Under the pieces are notes generated by a model, which did not search any database, was not told where the DNA came from, and saw nothing but the letters and a program-made list of their open reading frames with translations. The translations under genes and the position numbers were made by a program. A stretch of DNA of 49,245 bases from Clostridia bacterium (GTDB lineage Bacteria; Bacillota; Clostridia; Oscillospirales; Acutalibacteraceae), in assembly GCA_017440965.1 (NCBI GenBank), contig JAFSGH010000020.1:1-49245 (forward strand). Reading direction: 5' to 3'. Positions within the stretch are counted from its first letter, which is position 1, and every line of letters begins with the position of its first letter. Below, in pieces: positions 40,477-49,245 of this stretch.

Positions 40477-42666
40477 TTGATAGACAGATATACATTAAAA
40501 CGCTTTACATTTAATAACAGCTGGATAGAATTCCCCGATAATCCCGTATCGGTGCTGGCAAGAAAGGATTTTACCGCAGGAAAGATCAAGTCGGCAAGAC
40601 TTTTGGTTATAGGACTCGGATTTTTTGAAGGCTATATAAACGGAAAAAAGATATCTGAGGACAGATTTCTTCCTCTTAATACTGATTTCCACGAAAGAAT
40701 ACTTAACAGAAAAAACGGTGTTTGGGAGGAGAAGACCGAACACAGAATATATGTGTCTGAATATGATGTTACCGGACTTATAAGAGAAGGAGAAAACAGC
40801 CTTTGCTTTATGCTGGGTAACGGTTGGTATGCCTGCGAGCATCAGGAAAAATTCGGAAATAAAAGACTTATATTTGAGATTATTATGACAAATTCGGACG
40901 GTCTCAGATCAAAGGTAGCCTCTGATGAGGATGTTATATACAGCGAGGGCTTTATAAAGGAATATGACCTTACCGAGGGAGAGACACACGATTATTCCGA
41001 TTATGATGACACCTGGTTTTTCCCCGAAACAAAGCTTCCTCATTGGAAAAATGCCGTTAAGTGCGAGCCGATAAAAACGGAATATGATCTTTCGGATTGC
41101 CCTGCAGACAGGGTGACAGAGGTGATATATCCCGAAGTCATAAAGGATGACGGTGTCAATAAAATATATGATATAGGAAAAAACTGCAGCGGTAATATCG
41201 TATTAAGGCTTCCTGCCGATAAGGGAAAAAGGGTTGAGGTCACCTGCAGTGAGGAGAGGCTCTCCGATAACAGCCTTGATCCCGAAAAGATCATGGATCA
41301 GAAGGCAGTTTTTATCTGCGGTAATAAGGAGATAATTGCTTCGCAGGTGTTCACCTGGCACGCGGCAAGATATTTTCAGGTGCCCTCCGATATAGAGGTA
41401 GTAAGATTTGATAAGATACATACAGATGTCAGGGTGACCTCAGAATTTCACTCCGACAATAAGGTCCTTCAGTGGATATACGATGCATTTATAAATACTC
41501 AGCTTTCAAATATGCATTCGGGCATTCCCTCCGACTGCCCCCATCTTGAAAGAAGAGGCTATACGGGTGACGGTCAGCTTACTGCAGATGCGGTCATGTC
41601 AACTATGGATGTCAAGAAATTTTACACTAAGTGGATCCGTGATATCTATGACTGTCAGGATGAAAATACCGGTCATGTGCAGTATACAGCGCCCTATACT
41701 CATTCAGGCGGCGGTCCCGGAGGCTGGGGCGGTGCAATCGTTCATGTGCCGTATGTATTTTTCAAGCACTACGGTCTGGAGCACATCACAAACGAATACT
41801 GTCTAAGGGCGGAGCGTTATTTCCAATTCCTTGATGCGCATTCCGAAAACGGTCTTGTAGTATCCGATATTCCCGATGAGTGGTGTCTCGGTGACTGGTG
41901 CACGCCCACGGAGATCGAAATTCCCGCTCCCTTCGTAAATACATATTTTTATGTAAAGCACATAAATGAGCTGCTTTTAGCTATGCGATTGTCGTACTCT
42001 GATGATGCGTTGAGCTTGGCTCTTAAGGAGAAAAAAGAGCGTCTTATTGATGCGATCATGAAGAATTATTATGATCCCGAGACAGGTGATTTTGCAGGAA
42101 ATATTCAGGGGGCAAATGCTTTTGCTCTTGATATCGGTCTCGGAGACAACCGTACAATTGATAATATGTGTGCGGTGTATGACGAGGATCATATGTATTT
42201 CAATACAGGCATCTTCGGTACGGATATTCTTATAAGAGTGCTTTTTAAAAACAAAAGGGGTGAGCTTGCCTATAAGCTTCTTACCTCGGAGGGTAAGTAT
42301 TCCTTCGGTAATATAATGAATCAGGGTGCTACTACCTTATGGGAATACTGGACAGGCAAGCGTTCCCATTCCCATCCCATGTTCGGTGCGGTCACCTCCT
42401 ATCTTTTCAGTTATATTCTCGGCATTTCTCAGCTTGAGAGCTTATTCGGATATGAAAAGCTGATCATTGCTCCTGCCTATATCGGGGCTTTAGGAAAATT
42501 CAGCGGTAAGATGGAGCTTCCCTACGGAGCGGTAAGGGTAAGCATTGAGTACACTGAAAAGGAATCCCGCTTTGAGATACATTCTCCTGTTGACGGTATT
42601 TTCAGATATGACGGTATGGACTACAGTATAACACCGGGTATCAACAGATTTGTTATTGAGGTGTAA
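40477..42666 (+). CDS. Alpha-L-rhamnosidase, glycoside hydrolase family 78
   Basis: 729 residues, no signal peptide, so probably cytoplasmic. N-terminal beta domains (GFFEGYINGKKISEDRFLPL) lead to an (alpha/alpha)6 catalytic domain with the GH78 signature IPSDCPHLERRGYTGDGQL (about 348-366) and HSHPMFGAVTSYLF. A C-terminal beta domain ends ELPYGAVRVSIEY. Members hydrolyse terminal rhamnose residues from plant or microbial glycans. The start codon is TTG 40477, supported by GGAGGCGAGGG immediately ahead. Only two bases separate its stop from the next gene. First member of a tight cluster with an SGNH hydrolase, a glycerophosphodiesterase and an Lgt-like protein. Confidence 0.9.
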   Translation: MIDRYTLKRFTFNNSWIEFPDNPVSVLARKDFTAGKIKSARLLVIGLGFFEGYINGKKISEDRFLPLNTDFHERILNRKNGVWEEKTEHRIYVSEYDVTGLIREGENSLCFMLGNGWYACEHQEKFGNKRLIFEIIMTNSDGLRSKVASDEDVIYSEGFIKEYDLTEGETHDYSDYDDTWFFPETKLPHWKNAVKCEPIKTEYDLSDCPADRVTEVIYPEVIKDDGVNKIYDIGKNCSGNIVLRLPADKGKRVEVTCSEERLSDNSLDPEKIMDQKAVFICGNKEIIASQVFTWHAARYFQVPSDIEVVRFDKIHTDVRVTSEFHSDNKVLQWIYDAFINTQLSNMHSGIPSDCPHLERRGYTGDGQLTADAVMSTMDVKKFYTKWIRDIYDCQDENTGHVQYTAPYTHSGGGPGGWGGAIVHVPYVFFKHYGLEHITNEYCLRAERYFQFLDAHSENGLVVSDIPDEWCLGDWCTPTEIEIPAPFVNTYFYVKHINELLLAMRLSYSDDALSLALKEKKERLIDAIMKNYYDPETGDFAGNIQGANAFALDIGLGDNRTIDNMCAVYDEDHMYFNTGIFGTDILIRVLFKNKRGELAYKLLTSEGKYSFGNIMNQGATTLWEYWTGKRSHSHPMFGAVTSYLFSYILGISQLESLFGYEKLIIAPAYIGALGKFSGKMELPYGAVRVSIEYTEKESRFEIHSPVDGIFRYDGMDYSITPGINRFVIEV

Positions 42667-42668
42667 AA

Positions 42669-43721
42669 ATGCAGAGAATTGAAGATATTGATAAAAACTT
42701 TAAGGCTTCAGTGCCGCAGCCTGACGGTATGACCTCTTATGATATACTGCAGCCTCCCTTTAAGCTTTACGGTATTTTGTACGGTGAAAAGGGCTTTTAC
42801 AGAATGGACGAAAAAACAGCCGCCTCGGTAAGCGAGGGTGTCGGTGTGCTCAATTACCATACCTCGGGCGGAAGACTCCGCTTCAATACGGATGCAAGAA
42901 GAATAATGATCACCGTTGATCTCGGTGAGCTTTGCCATATGAGTCATATGCCTCTTTCAGGCTCCTCATCCTTTGATCTTTATGTTGACGGAGTGTATAA
43001 AAGCGTTTTCAGAGCGCCGAATAACGAGGATTATCACAAGATATGGTCAAGTGAGATAATTCTTCCTGAGGGAGACAGCAAGGAGATCCTTATTAACTTC
43101 CCCTTATATAATAAGGTAAGAAATGTCTGTGTGTCGCTTGATAACCGGGCAAGCGTAAGAGAGCCAAAGCCATATGAAGATAAAGAGCCTATAGTTTTTT
43201 ACGGCTCCTCCATTACCCACGGCGGCTGTGCATCTCATCCCGGTAACGCATATCCCAATATGATCTCAAGAGCCCTTGACAGAGATTTTATCAATCTCGG
43301 CTTTTCGGGCTGCTGTAAGGCAGAATATGAGATGTGTGAGTATATCGGAAGGCTTCCTATGAGTCTTTTTGTATATGATTATGATTATAATGCACCTACC
43401 CCGGAATTTCTTGAAGCCACACACGGTAGGTTCTTCAGACAGTTCAGAAGACTGAATCCCGATGTGCCGGTAATTATGCTCAGTCACGCGGATAATCTTT
43501 TCGGTGACGAAATAATGGCAAGACGCCGTGCGGTTGTAAGAAGCACATATGAAAATGCCCTTAAAGAGGGCGACAAAAATGTTTACTTTATAGACGGCAG
43601 AGAATTTTATAAGGAATACGGTCTTGATTTCTGCACGGTGGACTGTGTTCATCCCAATGATCTCGGATTCTTCGGCTTCCATAAGGTATTATCAGAATTT
43701 ATAAAGGAGAATGATTTGTAA
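42669..43721 (+). CDS. SGNH/GDSL-type hydrolase, likely carbohydrate esterase
   Basis: 350 residues. The N-terminal third is a beta-sandwich (SGNH_hydro_N type), followed by an SGNH fold. Block I is IVFYGSSITHGGC (nucleophile Ser in GSS), block II is INLGFSGCC, and block V is VDCVHPNDLGFFGFH with the Asp-His pair. Such enzymes remove acetyl or acyl groups, often from glycans, which fits the rhamnosidase beside it. There is no signal peptide. The stop TAA shares its last base with the following ATG (TAATG at 43719-43723), implying coupled translation. Confidence 0.88.
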   Translation: MQRIEDIDKNFKASVPQPDGMTSYDILQPPFKLYGILYGEKGFYRMDEKTAASVSEGVGVLNYHTSGGRLRFNTDARRIMITVDLGELCHMSHMPLSGSSSFDLYVDGVYKSVFRAPNNEDYHKIWSSEIILPEGDSKEILINFPLYNKVRNVCVSLDNRASVREPKPYEDKEPIVFYGSSITHGGCASHPGNAYPNMISRALDRDFINLGFSGCCKAEYEMCEYIGRLPMSLFVYDYDYNAPTPEFLEATHGRFFRQFRRLNPDVPVIMLSHADNLFGDEIMARRRAVVRSTYENALKEGDKNVYFIDGREFYKEYGLDFCTVDCVHPNDLGFFGFHKVLSEFIKENDL

Positions 43722-44419
43722 TGAAACCTTGCTTTATTGCCCACAGAGGCTACAGCGGAAAATATCTTCAGAATACCGAGGAGGCCTTTATCAAGGCGGT
43801 TGAACACGGCTCAGGCGGTATTGAAACCGATGTAAGGATCACAAAGGACGGTGTGCTTGTCGTAAATCACAACGAGACAGCCGTATTTGAGGACGGCACG
43901 GAGCTTGCCGTGTCAGAGGCTACATACGAGGAACTTACTAAAAAGCCTCTTCTCAATAAATTCACCGATACGAAGATATATATCTGTACCTTTGAAAGAT
44001 ATCTTGAAATATGCCGTGACGGAAATATGGTCTGCTTCATTGAATTCAAGGGATATTTTCCCGATGAAAAAATAGATGAGGCATTCCGCATGGCACAAAG
44101 AGTATATGATCTTAAAATGTGCTCACTTCAGTCCTTTGAGCTTGATAATCTCATCCGTGCCCATAAGGCATTTCCCGAGCTTCAGATAATGCTTACCTGC
44201 GGTGAACCCGATGAGGATGTTTATAAGTGTCTTGAGCTTGGCTTTGATATTGATATGGCGCATTCGGGAATTTATAAATCCCTTGTTGACCGCTTCCACG
44301 AAAAGGGGCTTAAGGTTGGTCTGTGGACGGCAAATCAGCCTCACGAGCTTGAGCTTTGCAGGCTTATGGGAGTTGATTATATCGAATCGGATATCTATTC
44401 AGATTTCATAACCGAATAA
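43721..44419 (+). CDS. Glycerophosphodiester phosphodiesterase
   Basis: 232 residues of the GDPD TIM barrel. The catalytic start IAHRGYSGKYLQNTEEAF, then GIETDVRITKDGVLVVNHNE (metal ligands Glu/Asp and acid-base His), and the closing GLKVGLWTANQPHE are all visible. It hydrolyses glycerophosphodiesters to glycerol 3-phosphate and an alcohol. There is no signal peptide, so it is cytoplasmic. Coupled to the SGNH gene by a one-base overlap and followed one base later by the Lgt-like gene. Confidence 0.93.
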   Translation: MKPCFIAHRGYSGKYLQNTEEAFIKAVEHGSGGIETDVRITKDGVLVVNHNETAVFEDGTELAVSEATYEELTKKPLLNKFTDTKIYICTFERYLEICRDGNMVCFIEFKGYFPDEKIDEAFRMAQRVYDLKMCSLQSFELDNLIRAHKAFPELQIMLTCGEPDEDVYKCLELGFDIDMAHSGIYKSLVDRFHEKGLKVGLWTANQPHELELCRLMGVDYIESDIYSDFITE

Positions 44420-44420
44420 T

Positions 44421-45164
44421 ATGGATATAAGGCTTGTAATTTATTATCTGTGTATTCTCATCGGTGCGGCAGTATCTTCCGTTTTGGGAGTTTATATAGG
44501 AAAATGGCAGGGCTTCAGCAAAAGGACAGTCGGCATATATGTTGCTCTTGCTCTTGTTATCGGAATCTTCGGTGCATTTTTTATGGGAGGACTTCAGAAT
44601 TTTATAATGTCGCTTACGGGGCTTACTTATTATCCCTCCCGTATGCGTATTTTCGGAGGTCTGCTTTTTACACCGCCTCTGATATATTTTCCCGTAAAAT
44701 ATCTTGCCGGTGATTTCGATACGGTAACGGATATTTTTTCTCCCGGCTTATACCTTCTTCTCGGATTTTCCAAGATCGGCTGTGCGGTCTACGGTTGCTG
44801 CTACGGTATAGAATGTCCCTTCGGGGTAAGCACTCCCTTTGAGGAGCATACTGTCTTTCCCGTTCAGCTGCTTGAGAGCCTTTTATGCTTTCTTGTTTTT
44901 GCACTGATGCTTTATATTGTCATAAATAAAAAACACCGCAAAGGAACGGTGTATCCGTTATCGATGATCCTTTACGGTGTTCTGAGATTTCTTGTTGAAT
45001 TTTTAAGATATTATCCTGAGCCTCAGAGGACATATTTTTTCGGTATGAGCTTCTGGCAGGCGGTAAGCATCCTTACTGTTTTCGTGGGTATCATATGGTT
45101 CATACATAAACATCACGAAGGAAACCGGGTGCTACGAACAGAGGATAGGCAGTACGAAGGATAA
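44421..45164 (+). CDS. Divergent prolipoprotein diacylglyceryl transferase-like membrane protein
   Basis: 247 residues with about seven hydrophobic helices in the Lgt arrangement. Lgt-type landmarks are GFSKIGCAVYGCCYGIECPFGV (the GRIGNF/GCCYG region), FPVQLLESL (the HPTQLYE region) and LRFLVEFLR. In genuine Lgt a His-Gly-Gly motif precedes these and is important for activity; here the matching place reads RIFGG, with Phe instead of His. The Arg of GRxGNF is also replaced (SKIGC). It may be an Lgt relative with another substrate, perhaps a lipid or glycerophosphate. Its 3' end overlaps the convergent gene by 65 bp. Confidence 0.75.
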   Translation: MDIRLVIYYLCILIGAAVSSVLGVYIGKWQGFSKRTVGIYVALALVIGIFGAFFMGGLQNFIMSLTGLTYYPSRMRIFGGLLFTPPLIYFPVKYLAGDFDTVTDIFSPGLYLLLGFSKIGCAVYGCCYGIECPFGVSTPFEEHTVFPVQLLESLLCFLVFALMLYIVINKKHRKGTVYPLSMILYGVLRFLVEFLRYYPEPQRTYFFGMSFWQAVSILTVFVGIIWFIHKHHEGNRVLRTEDRQYEG

Positions 45165-46044
45165 ATACTGCGGTCAATATATAATATAAGGGGTTGTGCA
45201 CTATCTTCAGTGCATAGCCCTTTATTTTTTCGTTTCCGTCAGTAAGTGCCGATGTGAAGAACAAAACCGCCGAGGGAGTAACTGAGACTGAAAGAGTCAG
45301 AAGCGGAGTCGGGAAACTGTTATAGAATATTCCCGTTAGGAGAGTCAGCAGTGGTAAAATGCAAAGAGGAACAAGCCGCCATTCTTTTTTTAATATAAAA
45401 AATACGGCAATGAATACAGCAAAAAGAATTGCGGGGATGTATTTTTTGCTGAAGGACAGCTCCGATGCCGCTTCGCTTTTTACAATATGCAATACGGCAA
45501 ATACTGCCGTGAGCAGGCCGTTGAGAATAACGGATATCCTTTTTAACAGCGGGCTTTTATCCTTAAGAAGAAATGCCGCCGCAGTCAGCACGGGAGCAAA
45601 GCACATGGAGAAGGCGGGGAAAAATATGCTTCCCGCGGCAGTTGCGATAAGACAGATGAGAGTATACCCCGAAAATGCCGCCGCGGTCAGGGTGACAAAG
45701 AATATAAGAAACATTATCATCGGGGAATAGTCTGCTTCACGGCTCGTTATCATCATATCGGCATCCGTTGTTATCATGCCGAGACAGGCAAAAAGCATAA
45801 GAGGAATAAGGTGCATGCCGAGCTGCTCTTCATTTTTTGATCTTATGATATACGGGATGAAAAGAAGGGATACGAAAACGAAGCCTAACAGCAGGATGAG
45901 GGGGTAATAAGAGGTGTATCCTATATAAATTGTTCCCTCTGAATTTGTATAGCCGGATATCAGCTTTATTACATAAAGAATAAGTGCCGTGAGGGGAACT
46001 GAGAGAAAAAGTATTCTGTTCTGAGGTACACTTGTTTTTTTCAT
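45100..46044 (-). CDS. Polytopic membrane protein, hypothetical
   Basis: 314 residues with about nine to ten hydrophobic segments and no recognised motif. The second loop has YTNSEGTIYIGYTSYYPL, and charged loops are short. The ATG at 46044 follows GGTGAC and lies four bases after the stop of the upstream gene, so it is the third gene of an operon with two other membrane proteins. Its C-terminal coding part overlaps the convergent Lgt-like gene by 65 bp and contains the plus-strand terminator at 45188-45229. A role in surface-glycan export or assembly is only guilt by association. Confidence 0.7.
   Translation of the reverse strand: MKKTSVPQNRILFLSVPLTALILYVIKLISGYTNSEGTIYIGYTSYYPLILLLGFVFVSLLFIPYIIRSKNEEQLGMHLIPLMLFACLGMITTDADMMITSREADYSPMIMFLIFFVTLTAAAFSGYTLICLIATAAGSIFFPAFSMCFAPVLTAAAFLLKDKSPLLKRISVILNGLLTAVFAVLHIVKSEAASELSFSKKYIPAILFAVFIAVFFILKKEWRLVPLCILPLLTLLTGIFYNSFPTPLLTLSVSVTPSAVLFFTSALTDGNEKIKGYALKIVHNPLYYILTAVFILRTAYPLFVAPGFLRDVYV
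45188..45229 (+). terminator. Terminator of the rhamnosidase-Lgt-like cluster, inside the convergent gene
   Basis: AAGGGGTTGTGCACT (45188-45202) pairs over 15 positions, three of them G-U in RNA, with AGTGCATAGCCCTT (45209-45222) and the next T. It is followed by ATTTTTT. It lies 24 bp after the Lgt-like stop codon but within the coding sequence of the minus-strand gene. Confidence 0.8.
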
Positions 46045-46048
46045 AATG

Positions 46049-47260
46049 TCACCATACAAATACTATTGATAAATAAATAAGGAGTGCAAATAAAAGGGGC
46101 GTCTTATGAGCTTTAAGTCTGTCTGTTACATATGTAAGGGCGTTTGTAACAGGGGCTGCTCTGTCTTTTATGAATAATGCCAGCATCAGAAGACAGGATA
46201 TTATCATATCGGACAGCCATCTTGATGTATCTGAGGATGTAAAGCAGGCAAAAAGCTGAACAAGAGGAGAGATCAGACAAAGCAAATATAAGAATCTTTC
46301 TTTTTTATCCTCTGTGTTTTTCATTGCCCTTGCCCAGATTGCTTCAAAAAATGCAACAGCGGGACTTGCAAGAAGAAGATCGCAGATGATTGCAAAGAGC
46401 GTGGTGTCCTTCAATGCCATCTTAAAGTAACCGACAAATGCTTTGACTATATCGGGCAGATCCTCTGAAATTTCCGTTATTTTATAAAGTCTGTTTGTTT
46501 CGTTAAAGGAACGAAAGCCTATTCCTACATATCTTTCTATGTTTGTGATAGGGCTGCCTGCCTTATCTATTATATAGTCTAAGAATTCATCGAAGGTCAT
46601 TGTGCTGATGGAGCGCATCGTCAGCATAAAATATAATGTCGCGCCTACGCTTACCGTCACCATAACACCGGTAAGGATATAGTTATATCTGCTCTTTTCC
46701 TTAAGGCACTTACGGAAAAACAGCACATATATCAGAGGCATAAAGGCAAGCAGGAAGGAATAATGCACCCAGAGCCCCGTGAATATGAGGACGGGGACGA
46801 GAAAGGCTGTCTTTTTGCCGTCGGCAGCAAGAAGGCACAGCACTGCAGAGAGAAGCCAGTATATGTCCATAAGCTCAAACAGATTTATATATGTCATAAA
46901 GCCGTAAGGAAATACCGCAACGACAAGGCATAACATAAAAAGAAGCTTTCCGCTTTCCTCTTTTGCATTTTTTATGCATCCTCCCAAAAATACGGCAATG
47001 AGAAAAAAGCTTAAGACCGTGACCAGTGTTTGCAGGAAGACGATGTTTCCCTCCGTGGGATGCTCCCATAAAAGTCCCGATATGCTGCCTACGAGGGTAC
47101 GACTGATAAGACCGATCCTTACATCCACAAGATGCAACGGGTACAGTATGTCCGACATTATATCCTCTTTCGTGAAAAGAATCAGGAAATTCAAGGAAAG
47201 AGCAGTGAAGATACCAAACTCATATTTAAATTTTGAAAAAAGCTCGTTCAGTTTATTCAT
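46049..47260 (-). CDS. Polytopic membrane protein, EpsG/GT-C-like, hypothetical
   Basis: 403 residues with about ten hydrophobic helices. The first outer loop contains YPLHLVDVRIGLISRTLVGS, and aromatic/acidic motifs follow in later loops (FMTYINLFELMDIYWLLSAV). The general look resembles EpsG or GT-C-type proteins of polysaccharide pathways, but no diagnostic motif was identified. Its start overlaps the end of the upstream gene by 8 bp (47253-47260), and its stop is 4 bp from the downstream start: one operon. Confidence 0.7.
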   Translation of the reverse strand: MNKLNELFSKFKYEFGIFTALSLNFLILFTKEDIMSDILYPLHLVDVRIGLISRTLVGSISGLLWEHPTEGNIVFLQTLVTVLSFFLIAVFLGGCIKNAKEESGKLLFMLCLVVAVFPYGFMTYINLFELMDIYWLLSAVLCLLAADGKKTAFLVPVLIFTGLWVHYSFLLAFMPLIYVLFFRKCLKEKSRYNYILTGVMVTVSVGATLYFMLTMRSISTMTFDEFLDYIIDKAGSPITNIERYVGIGFRSFNETNRLYKITEISEDLPDIVKAFVGYFKMALKDTTLFAIICDLLLASPAVAFFEAIWARAMKNTEDKKERFLYLLCLISPLVQLFACFTSSDTSRWLSDMIISCLLMLALFIKDRAAPVTNALTYVTDRLKAHKTPLLFALLIYLSIVFVW

Positions 47261-49064
47261 CTTTGATTTCCGTTACCTTTATAAGAAGTCCGCTTCCGAT
47301 GTCCTCTGCTTCGCCGCTGAAAAGATTATAAGCGAAATCAGCCATCATCTTTGCGGGGAAGGGCTTCATGCCGTGTTCCTCGTAAGAGTATGCCGGTACA
47401 TACAGATAGTCGGGTATGTTTTCAGGGTTTATCTCATAATACTCCCTGAAGCGGTCTCTGATCTCAGGGAACATCAGCTGCTCTGCAATAAACCATCCCG
47501 AATGAACGCCCATAGAAAGTCCGCTTTCAAGATACATTGCAGAAAGATTTTCCGTAACAAAGAGCTTTCCCTTGCCCTGCGTCTTCTCTTTTATTCTTTG
47601 GGCATCATTATATATATTGGTATATAAAAGAGCCTGATCGGAGGGAAGGGATATGCCCTCGTAGATGCCGTTTGTCATTTTTGCACTTTTGAAATAAGCT
47701 CTTTCAGCTGAGGGCTTGATAACCATCGTTCCCGTCTGAAAAACAGTAAATCCGAAAACTGCGGCGGCAAGGATAGCTGATGCCGCTTTTACGGTTTTTT
47801 TTGTGTCACAGTCTTCTTCTTTTAATTCGTTGAAAAGCTCCCTTGCAAGAATAAGCGAGCCGAAGGAGGCAATGATATAGCCGTTGACGCTTGCGTGAAG
47901 AGCGAGATTTGAGCTTACTGTCATAAAAAGAGCATACATAAAGCCCGTACACCATAAGAGTATGAATATTTTGTGATCCTTTTTTTCTGAAAGAAGATAA
48001 AGGGGAAGTCCCGACAGAGCAAGAGGAAGGAAAAAGAAGCTTATATCATCCGTTTCGGTTGTGCCGTTTGTGAAAAACAGCCGGATATAAAAAGTAATGA
48101 AAAATACCGCGAGTGCAAAAGAGGAGATAATTACAGCAAGGTGTTTATTTTTCTTACTTATTATGACGGAAATAACAAACAGCATAACGGCTGCAATAAG
48201 AGGTACGGCACCTGCCGACATTGACATATCCGAGAAGAATTGAATAAGAGAAAAGGTCTTTATGCCGAGCTCCTCCGTAAGCTGCATATGCTCCACATCC
48301 GAAAGGATGCCGGGAATACAACGGATGATCGTTTCGATATCCGAATTTTTCAGAAGAAGATATAAGAAGAAGGCAAGCACGGGAATGATTCCCGCCGTGT
48401 AAACGCAAAATGCCTTTACCGTGAGAAGAACGGGAACTGTCTTTTCTTTCTTCTTATACAGTATATTGACCGTCACGGTCAATATGAAACGGATGCCGAA
48501 AAAGATAATGCCGAGAGGCTGGCAGAGAATAAACATTGCAATAAGCGAGCCCTCTGCAAATATCCTGATATATGAAGGCTCATTTGTTATATTATTATAT
48601 ATTAAACATATTATTATCATAAGCAGGCTCACGCCCATGGTATTGTAGCTGAGTGTTTCAACACCGATAATGCTGAAGAGCATAAAAAGAAGTGACATCA
48701 GTACGGCGCTTAAGCCGTGCTTTCTGAAGGTCTTATATGTATATGCTCCCGTTATAAGCTGCATAAGGCAGAAAAGCCTTCTTGAAAAAAGTATTATTCC
48801 CTTTGTTGAGCCGGTGAATGCTGTAAACAGTTTTACGGGAACATATAATAGAACAGAGGAAAGCTGGGAAAGATGCCATTCATCCGTAAATAGTCCGTCA
48901 CCGTTCATAATTCGGAAGGGTACAGAGAGATAGAAGGCTTCATCCGATATGGTCCCGTTGAAGGACGCCGTTATAAAAAGGTAAAAAAATGCCGCTGAAA
49001 TAAGACATACGGCGGCAATGTCTGTTCGTGTCAGTGTTCTGAATTTAATAAGAAGCTGTTTCAT
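47253..49064 (-). CDS. Putative GT-C family membrane glycosyltransferase
   Basis: 603 residues. About twelve helices occupy the first 430 residues and an outer domain of about 150 residues ends the protein. The first outer loop reads NGTISDEAFYLSVPFRIMNG, with the acidic DE pair typical of GT-C (PMT/ArnT-like) enzymes, which take sugars from lipid-phosphate donors. It then has DEWHLSQLSSVLLYVPVKLF. The acceptor is unknown. AAGGAGACA precedes ATG 49064. It is the first gene of the three-gene operon running down to 45100. Confidence 0.75.
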   Translation of the reverse strand: MKQLLIKFRTLTRTDIAAVCLISAAFFYLFITASFNGTISDEAFYLSVPFRIMNGDGLFTDEWHLSQLSSVLLYVPVKLFTAFTGSTKGIILFSRRLFCLMQLITGAYTYKTFRKHGLSAVLMSLLFMLFSIIGVETLSYNTMGVSLLMIIICLIYNNITNEPSYIRIFAEGSLIAMFILCQPLGIIFFGIRFILTVTVNILYKKKEKTVPVLLTVKAFCVYTAGIIPVLAFFLYLLLKNSDIETIIRCIPGILSDVEHMQLTEELGIKTFSLIQFFSDMSMSAGAVPLIAAVMLFVISVIISKKNKHLAVIISSFALAVFFITFYIRLFFTNGTTETDDISFFFLPLALSGLPLYLLSEKKDHKIFILLWCTGFMYALFMTVSSNLALHASVNGYIIASFGSLILARELFNELKEEDCDTKKTVKAASAILAAAVFGFTVFQTGTMVIKPSAERAYFKSAKMTNGIYEGISLPSDQALLYTNIYNDAQRIKEKTQGKGKLFVTENLSAMYLESGLSMGVHSGWFIAEQLMFPEIRDRFREYYEINPENIPDYLYVPAYSYEEHGMKPFPAKMMADFAYNLFSGEAEDIGSGLLIKVTEIKDE

Positions 49065-49133
49065 ATTGTCTCCTTGATAAGAGTATAAGTCAGTCAGTTC
49101 GTTTGCTTAGGGTGACAAGTGTAATCCGAACCC

Positions 49134-49202
49134 GCCCGAAAGCGTGAATTTTTGCGGCTTTCCGGCGTTTCGGGCTTGAAAGGCGACAGCCTGTCTTCGC
49201 CC
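49134..49202. repeat. Inverted repeats in the right-end intergenic region
   Basis: GCCCGAAA (49134-49141) pairs with TTTCGGGC (49168-49175), and GGCGA.CAG with CTGTCTTCGCC follows (about 49183-49202). GC content is higher than the neighbourhood. It may be a dispersed intergenic element; it is cut by or close to the window edge. No ORF or promoter is evident in 49065-49245. Confidence 0.45.
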
Positions 49203-49245
49203 TCAACATCCAAAAATCCATCAAAAATTCGCACTTTCAGGTCGC

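Overview
The window looks like a chromosomal segment of a low-to-mid GC, spore-forming member of the Clostridia, most likely a gut Ruminococcus-like Oscillospiraceae. Four things point there: a ylxM-ffh-rpsP-khpA operon, a YpeB spore-germination protein, Firmicute-style promoters and AGGAGG-type ribosome sites, and three secreted leucine-rich-repeat proteins ending in type I dockerins. No rRNA, tRNA, CRISPR array, transposase or integrase was seen. The organism assignment is inference from gene content, not from a marker alignment.

Layout. 1-240: a string of small hairpins plus the terminator of a TetR regulator (241-861). 1038-3585: an ECF-type sigma factor followed by a membrane-anchored beta-propeller protein that looks like its anti-sigma partner. 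3864-9245: two large secreted LRR-dockerin proteins. Between them lies a compact structured RNA (about 6412-6562) with its own promoter and a terminator that can switch with a rival hairpin. 9317-12616: a class A-type penicillin-binding transpeptidase lacking the glycosyltransferase half, co-operonic with an O-antigen-ligase/Wzy-like polymerase. 12740-14908: a small XRE regulator with an inverted-repeat operator, a tiny Cys-rich ORF and an unrecognised 12-TM protein. 14910-16606: a lipoprotein and ypeB. 16695-19135: cysteine desulfurase and thiI (tRNA 4-thiouridine). 19148-20320: a metallophosphoesterase. 20435-22603: the third LRR-dockerin protein, on the opposite strand and nearly identical to the second at both ends.

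23023-25470 is the housekeeping SRP/ribosome operon with a consensus promoter. 25518-31132 is an accessory island: a 5'-truncated RHS/YD-repeat gene with an AT-rich C-terminal tip, a translationally coupled small membrane protein that could be its immunity partner, a second cassette bounded by a short direct repeat, and a propeller-like protein upstream. 31162-38116 returns to core metabolism: gapA, a 2-hydroxyacid dehydrogenase, a TVP38/TMEM64 membrane protein, a galactokinase and mutS2. 38256-45229 holds a YfhO-type membrane glycosyltransferase, then a tight cluster of GH78 rhamnosidase, SGNH hydrolase, glycerophosphodiesterase and a divergent Lgt-like protein. The terminator of that cluster sits inside the convergent gene. 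45100-49064 is a three-gene minus-strand operon of polytopic membrane proteins, at least one resembling GT-C glycosyltransferases.

Common theme: much of the window serves the cell surface (dockerin proteins, wall transpeptidase and polymerase, YfhO and GT-C proteins, glycan and lipid hydrolases). The strongest candidates for something not yet described are the structured RNA at 6412-6562, the sigma/propeller pair with a palindrome over its promoter, and the RHS tip with its coupled partner and repeat-bounded cassette.
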